This document shows, in pieces, positions 41,653-49,902 of a DNA stretch of 64,000 bases (positions within the stretch are counted from its first letter, which is position 1; each line of letters starts with the position of its first letter). Position numbers and translations under genes: made by a program. The stretch comes from Chloroflexota bacterium (GTDB lineage: Bacteria > Chloroflexota > Dehalococcoidia > Tepidiformales > Tepidiformaceae): positions 124,001 to 188,000 of the forward strand of contig JAPPBY010000017.1 of the NCBI GenBank assembly GCA_026702615.1. Reading direction: 5' to 3'. The notes under the pieces are model-generated. The model saw nothing but the letters and a program-made list of their open reading frames with translations. It was not told where the DNA came from and made no database searches.

Positions 41653-43530
41653 GTGACGAGCATGCTGCGACGACTGGTACATCAATCACGGGCCTTCTGG
41701 CCGGGAGCCCTGGCGGGGCTCGTCGCAATCGCGCTGGGGCTGGCGGTTGCCGAGCTGGCCGCTCGCCTCGTCGATGGCGCGTCCTTGATCGTCGCCATCG
41801 GCAATATCGTCATCGACAACTCGCCCGAGCAGGTCACCAAATGGGCGATCGACACCTTCGGCACGAAGGACAAGCCGCTGCTCATCGCCGGCATCACGGT
41901 CGTCACGCTGCTGGTGGGGACGGGCGCAGGCGTACTCTCGATGCGTCTGCGCGCAGCCGGTGCTGCCGTGTTCGCGATCCTCTCCGTCGTGGGGGGACTG
42001 GCAGCGGCGGACGATCCGCTGACCTCGGCCGCGGACGCGGCGATCACGGCCGCCGCCGCCGGAATCGTGGCGGCGGGCACGCTGCTGGCGCTGCTGCTGA
42101 CGGCGCCGGGCGCCCGGCAACCAGCAGACGGCGACTCCGACGACGTGGTCACGTCGCCGGAACGAAGGCGGTTCCTGTACCTGGCAGGCGGTGGACTGGC
42201 AGTGGCGGCAATCGCGGTGCCACTGGTGCGGCGATTCATCGACACGGGAGTCGACGTGGACGCGCAGCGGGCATCGATCGCCGACAGGCTGCGCAGCTCC
42301 TCGCGGGCGACGCGGGCCGCGGCTACTGCAACGTCCACGCCGGAGGCGACCGCGACACCATCAGCTACGCCAGAACCGACCGCGGCGGCCACCGCAACGC
42401 CCACCGCGGAGGCGACTGCGGAGGCAACGGCTTCCGCGACCGAGGCCCAAGCGGCCACCGAGACACCGGCTGCCGACTCGACACCAACGGACGCAACGCC
42501 GGAGGCGACGCCCGAAGCGACACCGGAGCCAACACCCGAACCGACGCCAGAGCCCACGCCCGAACCGACCCCGGAGCCCACGGCGGTCGTGAGGGCGGGT
42601 CCAGAGACGGTCCCGGGCATCTCCCCCCTGGTCACGCCGAACAACCGCTTCTACAAAATCGACACGGAACTCGCAGTTCCGCGGATCGACAGCACCAAGT
42701 GGAGCTTGAAGGTCACTGGAATGGTCGACCGCGAGCTGGATTTGTCGTTCGACGACCTCCTCGACCGAAGTCTCCAGGAGGAGTCGGTGACGCTTGCCTG
42801 CGTTTCCAACCATGTGGGAGGCAACCTCGTCGGGAACGCGTACTGGCTGGGCGTGCCGCTCCCCGACCTCCTGCGCGAGGCGGGTATCAAGGAGGGCGCT
42901 ACACAGATAGTCGGCCGTGCGCTCGGGGGCTTTACGGTCGGCATCCCCACGGATGTCGCGATGGACGGACGCAAGTCGATGGTTGTCATCGGAATGAACG
43001 GCGAGCCCCTTCCCGCGAAGCACGGGTTCCCGGCACGCCTGATCATCCCGGGGCTGTACGGCTACGTTTCGGCGACGAAGTGGCTGGAGGAGATCGAGCT
43101 GGCGGAGTGGGACAGCTACGACGCGTACTGGGTCGGGCGGCGAGGGTGGTCGAAGCAGGGGCCGATCAAGCTTCAGTCGCGGATCGACGTGCCCTTCAAC
43201 GAGCAGGAAGTGCCGCCCGGCAACGTCCGGGTGGCGGGCGTCGCCTGGGGCGGCTTGAAGGGTGTGAGCAACGTCCAGGTTCGGGCGATCAGGCGGAACG
43301 GGGACGCACAGCCGGGTGAAGGCGAGTGGATGGACGGCATCCTTGGGGAGGAGCTCTCGGATAGCAGCTGGCGCCAGTGGGTAGTCGACTGGCCGGCCAC
43401 CGAGGGCAACTTCGATGTCCAGGTGCGCGCGTTCGATCGCAGCGGCAACGTGCAGACGGACGAGCAGCGTCCACCGAAGCCCGACGGGGCCACGGGACAC
43501 CACACCATCCGCATAAACGTCGAGGTCTAG
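41653..43530 (+). CDS. Membrane-tethered sulfite-oxidase-like molybdopterin oxidoreductase
   Basis: A 625-residue protein. Four to five hydrophobic segments fill the first 205 residues (including FWPGALAGLVAIALGLAVAEL and FLYLAGGGLAVAAIAVPLV), followed by a stalk of about 110 residues rich in Thr, Ala, Glu and Pro. The Moco domain then starts near VTPNNRFYKID, with the Mo-ligand Cys in VTLACVSNHVGG and substrate-site GFPARLIIPGLYGYVSATKWLEEIEL, and a C-terminal Mo-co dimerisation domain. The catalytic part should face outside. GTG 41653 is my start choice, with GGGGA upstream; ATG 41662 is possible. Electron acceptor unknown. Confidence 0.88.
   Translation: MTSMLRRLVHQSRAFWPGALAGLVAIALGLAVAELAARLVDGASLIVAIGNIVIDNSPEQVTKWAIDTFGTKDKPLLIAGITVVTLLVGTGAGVLSMRLRAAGAAVFAILSVVGGLAAADDPLTSAADAAITAAAAGIVAAGTLLALLLTAPGARQPADGDSDDVVTSPERRRFLYLAGGGLAVAAIAVPLVRRFIDTGVDVDAQRASIADRLRSSSRATRAAATATSTPEATATPSATPEPTAAATATPTAEATAEATASATEAQAATETPAADSTPTDATPEATPEATPEPTPEPTPEPTPEPTPEPTAVVRAGPETVPGISPLVTPNNRFYKIDTELAVPRIDSTKWSLKVTGMVDRELDLSFDDLLDRSLQEESVTLACVSNHVGGNLVGNAYWLGVPLPDLLREAGIKEGATQIVGRALGGFTVGIPTDVAMDGRKSMVVIGMNGEPLPAKHGFPARLIIPGLYGYVSATKWLEEIELAEWDSYDAYWVGRRGWSKQGPIKLQSRIDVPFNEQEVPPGNVRVAGVAWGGLKGVSNVQVRAIRRNGDAQPGEGEWMDGILGEELSDSSWRQWVVDWPATEGNFDVQVRAFDRSGNVQTDEQRPPKPDGATGHHTIRINVEV
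42499..42582 (+). repeat. In-frame Pro-Glu/Thr tandem repeat in the molybdoenzyme stalk
   Basis: Repeated codons give Thr-Pro-Glu-Ala-Thr-Pro-Glu-Pro units with a 12-base DNA periodicity (variants of ACNCCNGANCCN). This extended polyproline-like stalk would hold the Moco domain away from the membrane. Slippage length variation between strains is likely. Confidence 0.8.
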
Positions 43531-43580
43531 ACGAACCCTGAAGCCGTTAGGAACCGTTCGCCGTGGGCAGGGGGCGTGAG

Positions 43581-45680
43581 GTGAACTTTCGGGCACTGTG
43601 GCGGATGGCCCTGCCGATCGTCGTCGGGGGAGCGCTGCTGGCGGCCGCGTGCGGGGATGGAGCCGAGGACGTGCGGGAGACACCGGACCCGGAGCGCCCC
43701 GAAGCGACGGCCGCACAGACTCAGGCGAGCCCTGTCGCGACGCCCGCGGAGACGGCCACGGAGCCTCCGCCGGTCGAGAATCCGGCGCCCGAGTTCCCGC
43801 CCGGGCTGACGTGGTTCAACGTGAGCGAGCCGCTCAGCTTCGCGAGGCTGCGGGGCAAGATGGTGCTGCTCGACTTCTGGACGCAGGGCTGCATCAACTG
43901 CCAGCACATCATCCCGGACCTGGAGCGGCTGGAGCGCGAGTTCCCCGACAGCCTTGTCGTGATCGGCGTGCACACGGGCAAGTACTCCGAGGAGCAGGAG
44001 GACGCGGCCGTAGCCGAGGCCATCGCGCGCTACGACCGCAGACACCCGGTCGTGAACGACCCGGACTACGTGGTCTGGCGGCAGTGGGGCGTGCGCGCCT
44101 GGCCCACGGTCGTCCTCATCGACCCGCGCGGGAGCGTCGTTGGCGGGGCATCGGGAGAGCTGGTGTACGAGCGGTTCCAGCCGGTCATTCAGCAGGTCCA
44201 CGACGAGTTCAGTGCGCGCGGACTGATCGACACGACCCCGATCCCGCTCGCCCTTGAGGCGACGGTCGCCTCAACCTTCCTCTCGTTCCCGAGCGAGGTG
44301 CTCGTGGACGAGGCGGGCGGACGAATCTTCATCGCCGACGCCGGGCATCACCGCATCGTGTTGACGGACCTCGACGGTCGCGTGATGACGGCGTTCGGGG
44401 CGGGGGAACCGGGCTTCGCGGACGGGAGCGCGAGCGAGGCGCGCTTCCGCGACCCGCAGGGGCTCGAACTGTCGCCAGACGGCAGGACGCTGTGGGTCGC
44501 GGACACGCGCAACCACGCCGTTCGCGCAATCGACCTCGAGACCGGCGAAACGGCAACGATCGCGGGGACGGGGAGGCGGGCCTACGAGTTGCCCGGGGGA
44601 GACCCGCTGAGCTCCGACCTCGCCTCGCCCTGGGACATCCACCACCACGAAGGGCTGCTGTACATCGCGAACGCGGGAACGCACCAGATCTGGGTGCTGG
44701 ACCTGGTCAACGACCACCTGAGCGTCTTCGCCGGGACGGGCCGGGAGAACGTCGATGACGGCCACCGGCTGAAGGTGGCGACGCTGGCCCAGCCGAGCGG
44801 CCTGGCGGGAGATGCGACGCACCTCTACTGGGTCGACGCCGAGTCGAGCTCGGTGCGGCGCGTTCCCTTCGCCGGGGAAGGCGAGGTGGAGACGCTCATC
44901 GGCACGCACTTGTTCGAGTGGGGCGACGCCGACGGTCCGGCAGGCACGGCCCAGATCCAGCACCCGCAGGGTCTCGCGACAGGCGACGGGGTAGTGTTCC
45001 TGGCTGACACGTACAACCACAAGGTGCGGGCGCTCTCGCTGGCCGACTTCTCCGTGACGACGGTGGCGGGGAGCGGGGAACGTGACTGGAGCGACGCGAC
45101 GGGCGCCGATGCGGCGTTCGAGGAGCCGAACGCGCTCAGCCTCGCGGGCGGGAAGCTCTACCTGGCCGATACCGGCAACCACGCCCTCCGCATCATCGAC
45201 CCGGCTTCGGGAGCGGTACGGACCCTGGCTCTTACGAACCTGGCGGCGGCAAACCCGCGGCTCCCGGAGGACGGGATCGTGCGCGTCCAACTCCCGACGC
45301 AAGTCGTGGCGCCGGGCGTCACCACGCTGCGGATCACGATCTCGTCGCCGGAGAACTTCCACCTGAACGCCGCAGCTCCGTCCCGGCTCGAGCTCGCGTC
45401 GAGCAGCGACCGGGTGGTGCAGCTGAGCGAGACGGAGCTGACGTGGAGCACCGACGACGAGTCGTTCACGATCCCCATCCCCATTGAGCTACACGAGGGG
45501 GAGGCGGAGATCACGGGGACGGGGGTCGTCTACTTCTGCCGGACGGGCAAGGAAGCGATCTGCCTCATCCAGCAGGTTCAGCTGGTGGTGCCCGTGCGGG
45601 TGAGCGCCACGGCGACGGCGGGCGAGGTGGTGGTGGAGTACTTGCTGCCCGACGTGAGGACAACCTACGGCGGTTCTTGA
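43581..45680 (+). CDS. Thioredoxin-fold plus NHL-repeat lipoprotein (NHLRC2-like)
   Basis: A 699-residue lipoprotein with lipobox LAAAC (Cys24), a Pro/Glu/Thr linker, a thioredoxin/TlpA domain with active site TQGCINCQHIIPDLERL (CxxC), then a six-bladed NHL propeller with repeats such as RIFIADAGHHRIVLTDLDG, LWVADTRNHAVRAIDLETG and VFLADTYNHKVRALSL. A C-terminal beta domain has two Cys (FCRTGKEAICLI). The order matches NHLRC2. GTG 43581 has AGGGGG upstream; GTG 43563 is less likely. It lies 50 bases after the molybdoenzyme gene, suggesting a shared extracytoplasmic role. Confidence 0.88.
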   Translation: MNFRALWRMALPIVVGGALLAAACGDGAEDVRETPDPERPEATAAQTQASPVATPAETATEPPPVENPAPEFPPGLTWFNVSEPLSFARLRGKMVLLDFWTQGCINCQHIIPDLERLEREFPDSLVVIGVHTGKYSEEQEDAAVAEAIARYDRRHPVVNDPDYVVWRQWGVRAWPTVVLIDPRGSVVGGASGELVYERFQPVIQQVHDEFSARGLIDTTPIPLALEATVASTFLSFPSEVLVDEAGGRIFIADAGHHRIVLTDLDGRVMTAFGAGEPGFADGSASEARFRDPQGLELSPDGRTLWVADTRNHAVRAIDLETGETATIAGTGRRAYELPGGDPLSSDLASPWDIHHHEGLLYIANAGTHQIWVLDLVNDHLSVFAGTGRENVDDGHRLKVATLAQPSGLAGDATHLYWVDAESSSVRRVPFAGEGEVETLIGTHLFEWGDADGPAGTAQIQHPQGLATGDGVVFLADTYNHKVRALSLADFSVTTVAGSGERDWSDATGADAAFEEPNALSLAGGKLYLADTGNHALRIIDPASGAVRTLALTNLAAANPRLPEDGIVRVQLPTQVVAPGVTTLRITISSPENFHLNAAAPSRLELASSSDRVVQLSETELTWSTDDESFTIPIPIELHEGEAEITGTGVVYFCRTGKEAICLIQQVQLVVPVRVSATATAGEVVVEYLLPDVRTTYGGS

Positions 45681-45706
45681 CAGTTCCCCGACCCGCCCCG
45701 AATCAT
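45677..45706 (+). promoter_or_regulatory. Promoter upstream of the RAM-domain gene
   Basis: TTGACA (45677-45682), 18 bases, AATCAT (45701-45706). The -35 overlaps the stop codon of the preceding gene. It predicts a leader of about 25 bases with GAGGAG before the GTG at 45737. Confidence 0.5.
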
Positions 45707-45736
45707 GGCGGCACCTTTCCAACCGAGGAGAAGCGC

Positions 45737-45985
45737 GTGGTTCGAGGCTACGTCCTAATCGAGACTGACGTCGGAAGCGCCAAGGCAGTTGGCGCGGCCG
45801 CCGCCGCACTGACCTACCCGGGCGCGACCGTGCTCGCCGTCGACACGGTAACCGGGCCCTATGACGTCATCGTGCAGCTTGAGGCCAACGACCTCGACGC
45901 TCTGGGGACCGCCATCACCGATGCGATCCAGACCGTGACAGGCGTGCAGCGCACGACCACCTGCCTGGCGGTGCGCCTCGGCTAG
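45737..45985 (+). CDS. Stand-alone Lrp/AsnC ligand-binding (RAM) domain protein
   Basis: An 82-residue protein made only of the alpha-beta sandwich that binds amino acids in Lrp/AsnC regulators: RGYVLIETDVGSAKAVGAA, PGATVLAVDTVTGPYDVIVQLEA, and VTGVQRTTTCLAVRL. The DNA-binding helix-turn-helix is absent. GTG 45737 has GAGGAG in place. Stand-alone RAM proteins (SraM-type) may bind amino acids and modulate full-length Lrp partners or enzymes. No partner is adjacent; the downstream moeA follows 21 bases later and may be co-transcribed. Confidence 0.88.
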   Translation: MVRGYVLIETDVGSAKAVGAAAAALTYPGATVLAVDTVTGPYDVIVQLEANDLDALGTAITDAIQTVTGVQRTTTCLAVRLG

Positions 45986-46006
45986 ACCCGCGAGAACCCT
46001 GCGACC

Positions 46007-47293
46007 GTGACGATTCCAACCTCGGCGATGATCAGCGTGGAGGATGCGCGCGAGCGCATCCTCTCCTTCGTCGAGCGGCTCGAACCGGAGCAAACGCCGG
46101 TGATCGAGGCGCTGGGGCAGGTACTGGCCGAAAACGTGGTCGCCGGGTTCGACATTCCCCCGCTCGACAACACCGCCATGGACGGCTACGCCGTTCGCGC
46201 CGCCGACACGGACGGCGCGAGCGAAGGCGACCCGCGCACCCTGACCGTGATCGCCGACCTGGCGGCGGGGTACGTGCTCGACACGGCCGTGGGCGAAGGC
46301 GAGGCGGTGCGCATCATGACGGGCGCGCCGATCCCGCCGGGCGCGGACGCAATCGTGCCCTTCGAGGAAACGGACGAGCCGCTGCGCGAGCCGGGACAGG
46401 CCCCGACGCGGGGCGACTCCGTGGGCGTGTTCAAGGCGGCGCGGCTGGGGGCGAACATCCGCCGCCGGGGCGAGGACATCGAGACGGGGCAGGCGGTGCT
46501 GGAGGCGGGCCGCGTGATGCGCGCCTCCGAGATCGGCGTGCTTTCGAGCATTGGGCGCACGGAGGTCTCCGTGTACCGGAGGCCGGAAGTCGCCATCCTC
46601 TCAACCGGCGACGAGATCGTGACCCCCGGCGAGGAGCGCCGCGCGGGCCAGATTTACGACGCGAACGCGCACAGCGTGGCCGCGCTCGTGCGCGCCTTCG
46701 GCGGGCGTCCGCGCCTGCTCGGCATCGCCCGCGATACGGTGGAGGACCTGACCGCGAAGATCCGCTCGGGGCTCGACGCGGACATGATCGTGACGAGCGC
46801 GGGCGTCTCGCGGGGCGACTTCGACGTCGTGAAGGACGTGCTGGCGCGCGAGGGGGCGATCGACTTCTGGACGGTGCGGATGAAGCCGGGGAAGCCTCTC
46901 GCCTTCGGCGCCTTCGAGGCGCCCGACGGGCGTCGCGTCCCGCACCTGGGGCTGCCGGGGAACCCGGTCAGCTCGATGGTCGCGTTCGAGCTGTTCGGGC
47001 GTCCGGCAATCTTCAAGATGCTGGGGCGAACGAGCTGGGAGCGGCCGATCGTGCGGGCGGTCACGCGCGACCGCGTGGTGAACACGGACGGGCGGCGCTT
47101 CTACGCGCGCTGCATCGTGACGAGGGACGAGAACGGTCGCTACTACGCCGACCTGACGGGTCCGCAGGGGAGCGGCATCCTGACGAGCATGAGCGCCGCG
47201 AACGGGCTCACCGTCATCCCCGAGGATCTTCCGCTGGCTGAACCGGGGGACGAGATCGACGTGATGATGATCGACTGGGAGCACCCCGGGTAG
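46007..47293 (+). CDS. moeA: Molybdopterin molybdenumtransferase MoeA
   Basis: Enzyme of 428 residues that inserts molybdate into adenylylated molybdopterin, completing Moco. MoeA domains are in order: N-terminal IPPLDNTAMDGYAVRAAD, PIPPGADAIVPFEETDE, GANIRRRGEDIETGQAVLEAG, then the MogA-like fold with ILSTGDEIVTPG, DMIVTSAGVSRGDFDVVKDVL and MKPGKPLAFG, GLPGNPVSSMVAFELFG, and the C-terminal beta domain. It is the natural partner of the MogA/MoaB protein encoded at 48775-49260. Confidence 0.96.
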   Translation: MTIPTSAMISVEDARERILSFVERLEPEQTPVIEALGQVLAENVVAGFDIPPLDNTAMDGYAVRAADTDGASEGDPRTLTVIADLAAGYVLDTAVGEGEAVRIMTGAPIPPGADAIVPFEETDEPLREPGQAPTRGDSVGVFKAARLGANIRRRGEDIETGQAVLEAGRVMRASEIGVLSSIGRTEVSVYRRPEVAILSTGDEIVTPGEERRAGQIYDANAHSVAALVRAFGGRPRLLGIARDTVEDLTAKIRSGLDADMIVTSAGVSRGDFDVVKDVLAREGAIDFWTVRMKPGKPLAFGAFEAPDGRRVPHLGLPGNPVSSMVAFELFGRPAIFKMLGRTSWERPIVRAVTRDRVVNTDGRRFYARCIVTRDENGRYYADLTGPQGSGILTSMSAANGLTVIPEDLPLAEPGDEIDVMMIDWEHPG

Positions 47294-47309
47294 CACACTC
47301 GAAGGCGGG

Positions 47310-48095
47310 ATGAACGACGACGCCCGCCCCTGGTACGAGACGCTGTTCGAGCGGGATTGGTACGACTATTTCGCGAAGGGCGGGCCCGGCTCGCCGGACG
47401 AGGACGGCTCGTACGCCCGCCGGACCGATTCCGAAGTCGCGTTCATCGAACAGGCACTTGGGCTGAGCGAGCCCTGTGACCTGCTGGACCTGTGCTGCGG
47501 CCCGGGCCGTCACAGCGTGCGGCTGGCGAAGCGGGGGCACCGGGTCACGGGGGTCGACATCTCCACCTACAACCTTGAGAAGGCTGCAGAGCTAGCCAGA
47601 GGGTTCGAGGTTGATGTCACCTGGCGCGAAGCCGACATGCGCGAGACCGGACTGCCGGATTCCAGCCAGGACGCGGCCATCAACATGTTCACGGCGTTCG
47701 GCTTCTTCGACGACGAGGGGAATCAGCGCGTACTCGAAGAGGTGGCGCGGGTGTTGCGGCCCGGCGGCCTCTTCCTCATCGACCTGGTGCACCGTGACTC
47801 ACTACTGCGCCGTTACCAGCCCCGCATGTGGAGCGAGCGACACAACGGCGCCTTCCTGTTCCAGGAGCACTCCTTCGACAGCGCGGCGGGTACTCAGACC
47901 ACCAACTGGACGGTCGTAAAGGCGAACGGGGAGCGCATCGAGCAGAGCTTCACCCTTCGCGTGTACACGCTGCAGGAACTGGAGCTGCGCATGGGGCTGG
48001 CAGGGCTGGCGGTGGAGGGCGTGTGGGGCGGCCTGGACGGCTCGGAGTTGACGATGGACAGCCACCGCCTGACGGTGCTGGCGCGCGCGAGGTAG
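47310..48095 (+). CDS. Class I SAM-dependent methyltransferase
   Basis: A 261-residue methyltransferase. The N-terminus WYETLFERDWYDYFAKGG is typical of a small bacterial subfamily. Motif I is LLDLCCGPGRHSVRLAKRG, then VTGVDISTYNLEKAAELA, DAAINMFTAFGFFDDEGNQ, and RVLRPGGLFLIDLVHRDSLL. It follows moeA by 16 bases and converges on trmD, with 2 bases between stops. The substrate is unknown and co-expression with moeA does not by itself imply a cofactor role. Confidence 0.85.
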   Translation: MNDDARPWYETLFERDWYDYFAKGGPGSPDEDGSYARRTDSEVAFIEQALGLSEPCDLLDLCCGPGRHSVRLAKRGHRVTGVDISTYNLEKAAELARGFEVDVTWREADMRETGLPDSSQDAAINMFTAFGFFDDEGNQRVLEEVARVLRPGGLFLIDLVHRDSLLRRYQPRMWSERHNGAFLFQEHSFDSAAGTQTTNWTVVKANGERIEQSFTLRVYTLQELELRMGLAGLAVEGVWGGLDGSELTMDSHRLTVLARAR

Positions 48096-48097
48096 CC

Positions 48098-48778
48098 CTA
48101 CTCCTCCAGCAGGTCAGGACGTCGCCGGCTGGTGCGTTCGAGGCGCTGCTCCTGCTTCCACTTCTCGATTTCGGCGTGGTGGCCGCTGAGGAGGACGTCG
48201 GGGACGGTCCAGCCGCGGTACTCGGCGGGACGGGTGTACTGGGGGTGCTCGAGGAGGCCTTCCACGAAGGACTCCTCGCGGGGGGAGGCGTCGTCGCCGA
48301 GGGCGCCAGGGAGGTGGCGGGCGACGGCGTCAATGAGCACCATCGCGGGCAGCTCGCCACCGGTGAGGATGTAGTCGCCGATGGAGACCTCGCGGTCGAC
48401 GCAGTGCTCGACGAAGCGCTCGTCGACGCCTTCATAGCGGCCGGAGACGAGCACGAGGCGGGGGTGGGCGGCGAGCTCGCGCACGAGCGCATCGTCGAGG
48501 CGCTCCCCCTGCGGCGACAGGTAGATGACGTAGCCGGGGGCCTCGGCCTGTGCTTGCGCAGCCTGGAGGGCGGCGTCGAGCACGTCGACCTTCATGACCA
48601 TGCCGTGTCCGCCGCCGAAGGGCTGGTCGTCGACGGTGCGGTGGCGGTCGGTCGCGTGCTCGCGGATATCGTGGAGGTGAAGGTCGAGGAGGCCGGCGTC
48701 GCGGGCGCGCTTGATGATGGAAACGTCAAGCGGTCCGGCAAACGCCTCGGGGAAGAGCGTGAGGACGTCGACCCTCAT
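48098..48778 (-). CDS. trmD: tRNA (guanine37-N1)-methyltransferase TrmD
   Basis: SPOUT-class enzyme of 226 residues that methylates G37 of tRNAs to prevent frameshifting. It begins [65 protein letters not shown] and the knot [27 protein letters not shown] are present. The start at 48778 overlaps the end of mogA. It lies apart from rimM and rplS, its usual partners, which are not in this window. Confidence 0.96.
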   Translation of the reverse strand: MRVDVLTLFPEAFAGPLDVSIIKRARDAGLLDLHLHDIREHATDRHRTVDDQPFGGGHGMVMKVDVLDAALQAAQAQAEAPGYVIYLSPQGERLDDALVRELAAHPRLVLVSGRYEGVDERFVEHCVDREVSIGDYILTGGELPAMVLIDAVARHLPGALGDDASPREESFVEGLLEHPQYTRPAEYRGWTVPDVLLSGHHAEIEKWKQEQRLERTSRRRPDLLEE

Positions 48779-49260
48779 CCGTCGTGCTCGACGGGGCCCG
48801 CGACCAGCTCGGCGATGTGGGGCACGAGGGGGAGGAGGACGGTGAGGCCATCGGCGACGCCTTTGGGACTGCCCGGCAGGTTCACGATGAGCGTCTTGCC
48901 GCGTGTGACGGCAGCGCCACGGGAGAGGATGGCGAAGGAGGTGTGCTTGAGGCCCTCCTGGGCGATGGCGACGGGGATGCCGGGAACGTCGCGCTCGGCG
49001 ATGTCGCGGGTGGCTTCGGGAATGAGGTCGCGGGGGGTGAGGCCGGTGCCGCCGGTGGTCAGGACTAGGTCGGCGATGCCGGCGTCGCACCAGGCGGCGA
49101 GCTGGTCCGCGATGCCCTGCCGGTCGTCGGGGAGGGCGACGGTCTCGACGACCTCGTGGCCCTCTTCGCGGCAGCGGCGCTCGATGAGGGCGCCGCCCTC
49201 GTCGACGCGGGTTCCGGCGGCGACGCCGTCGGACGCGGTGAGGATCGCGATTCGCGCCAT
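48775..49260 (-). CDS. Molybdopterin adenylyltransferase MogA/MoaB family
   Basis: A 161-residue MPT-binding protein that adenylates molybdopterin before metal insertion by MoeA. It begins [22 protein letters not shown] and has [20 protein letters not shown] (the TGGTG motif), [15 protein letters not shown] and [16 protein letters not shown]. Sequence alone does not separate MogA from MoaB. It overlaps trmD by 4 bases in an unusual pairing and sits just upstream, divergently, of the dcw cluster. Confidence 0.9.
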   Translation of the reverse strand: MARIAILTASDGVAAGTRVDEGGALIERRCREEGHEVVETVALPDDRQGIADQLAAWCDAGIADLVLTTGGTGLTPRDLIPEATRDIAERDVPGIPVAIAQEGLKHTSFAILSRGAAVTRGKTLIVNLPGSPKGVADGLTVLLPLVPHIAELVAGPVEHDG

Positions 49261-49336
49261 CGGGACAGTCTAGCGCGGCGCCTCGCGGGAGGCGGAAGGC
49301 ACCCGGTAGAGGCCCGCTATTGCAGGCCGATTTCTA

Positions 49337-49365
49337 TTGACACCCTCTGGGGGGGCTCCTATAGT
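49337..49365 (+). promoter_or_regulatory. Promoter of the dcw cluster (Pmra)
   Basis: TTGACA (49337-49342), 17 bases, TATAGT (49360-49365). This is a near-perfect sigma-70-type promoter, the strongest in the window. The predicted start near 49372 leaves a leader of about 80 bases that contains the MraZ repeats. Confidence 0.85.
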
Positions 49366-49370
49366 CCGTG

Positions 49371-49395
49371 TGGGGAGAAGTGGGGAAAGATGGGA
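49371..49395 (+). promoter_or_regulatory. MraZ-binding direct repeats (MraZ boxes)
   Basis: Three TGGG repeats with exact 10-base spacing: TGGGG at 49371, TGGGG at 49381 and TGGGA at 49391, each separated by 5 bases. This is the arrangement bound by the MraZ ring upstream of its own gene. They start at the predicted transcription start, so binding should repress the whole cluster. Confidence 0.85.
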
Positions 49396-49451
49396 GTCTT
49401 CCCCAGTTTTCTTCCGATTTTGGTGGGGACATCCCTGCCCGAGGGGCCATC

Positions 49452-49901
49452 ATGGCGTTCCGTGGGAACTTTGAGTACCAGTTGGACGACCGCAATCGGG
49501 TCGCGCTGCCTCCGAAGTTCCGCGAGGAGTTCGCCAACGGCGCCGTCCTCGTGCCCGGTCTCGACGGCTGCATCGAGGTGTACACGCCGGAGGGGTTCGA
49601 GGCCGAAGCCCGCGTTGTTGAGCGGGTGCCCGCCTACTCCGAGCAGGGCCGCCAGCTGAGGCGGGCGTTTTTCGCTTCGTCCTTCGACGTTCAGCGCGAC
49701 GGCCAGGGCCGGCTCCTGATTCCCGCCAAGCTGCTGACCTACGCAAGCATCGAGCGAGACGTAGTGGTGCTGGGAAACGACCAACGGCTCGAGATCTGGG
49801 ACCGGACCACATGGGAGGCGCAGGAGTCGATGCTCCCGGGCGCCCGCGCCGATGCCCTCCAGCGGCTTGCCGACGGGTCCGCCGCCGGCGGGGGAGGCTA
49901 G
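49452..49901 (+). CDS. mraZ: Transcriptional regulator MraZ
   Basis: A 149-residue AbrB-fold protein with two MraZ repeats: FRGNFEYQLDDRNRVALPPKFRE and AFFASSFDVQRDGQGRLLIPAKLLTYA, each carrying the DxxGR/DxxNR-type turn. It forms an octameric or dodecameric ring that represses the dcw promoter through the TGGG repeats just upstream. GAGGGGCC precedes the ATG. First gene of the division and cell-wall cluster; rsmH follows after 1 base. Confidence 0.96.
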   Translation: MAFRGNFEYQLDDRNRVALPPKFREEFANGAVLVPGLDGCIEVYTPEGFEAEARVVERVPAYSEQGRQLRRAFFASSFDVQRDGQGRLLIPAKLLTYASIERDVVVLGNDQRLEIWDRTTWEAQESMLPGARADALQRLADGSAAGGGG

Positions 49902-49902
49902 C

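Noticed and set aside
41448-41663. Upstream extension of pheS (72 more residues)
   Set aside because: The extension has no similarity to PheS, and a TATAAT box lies inside it, so the ATG at 41447 is preferred.
42499-42582. Periodic repeat considered as a CRISPR or minisatellite
   Set aside because: It has no spacers, lies in a coding frame and gives a regular Pro-Glu-Thr stalk.
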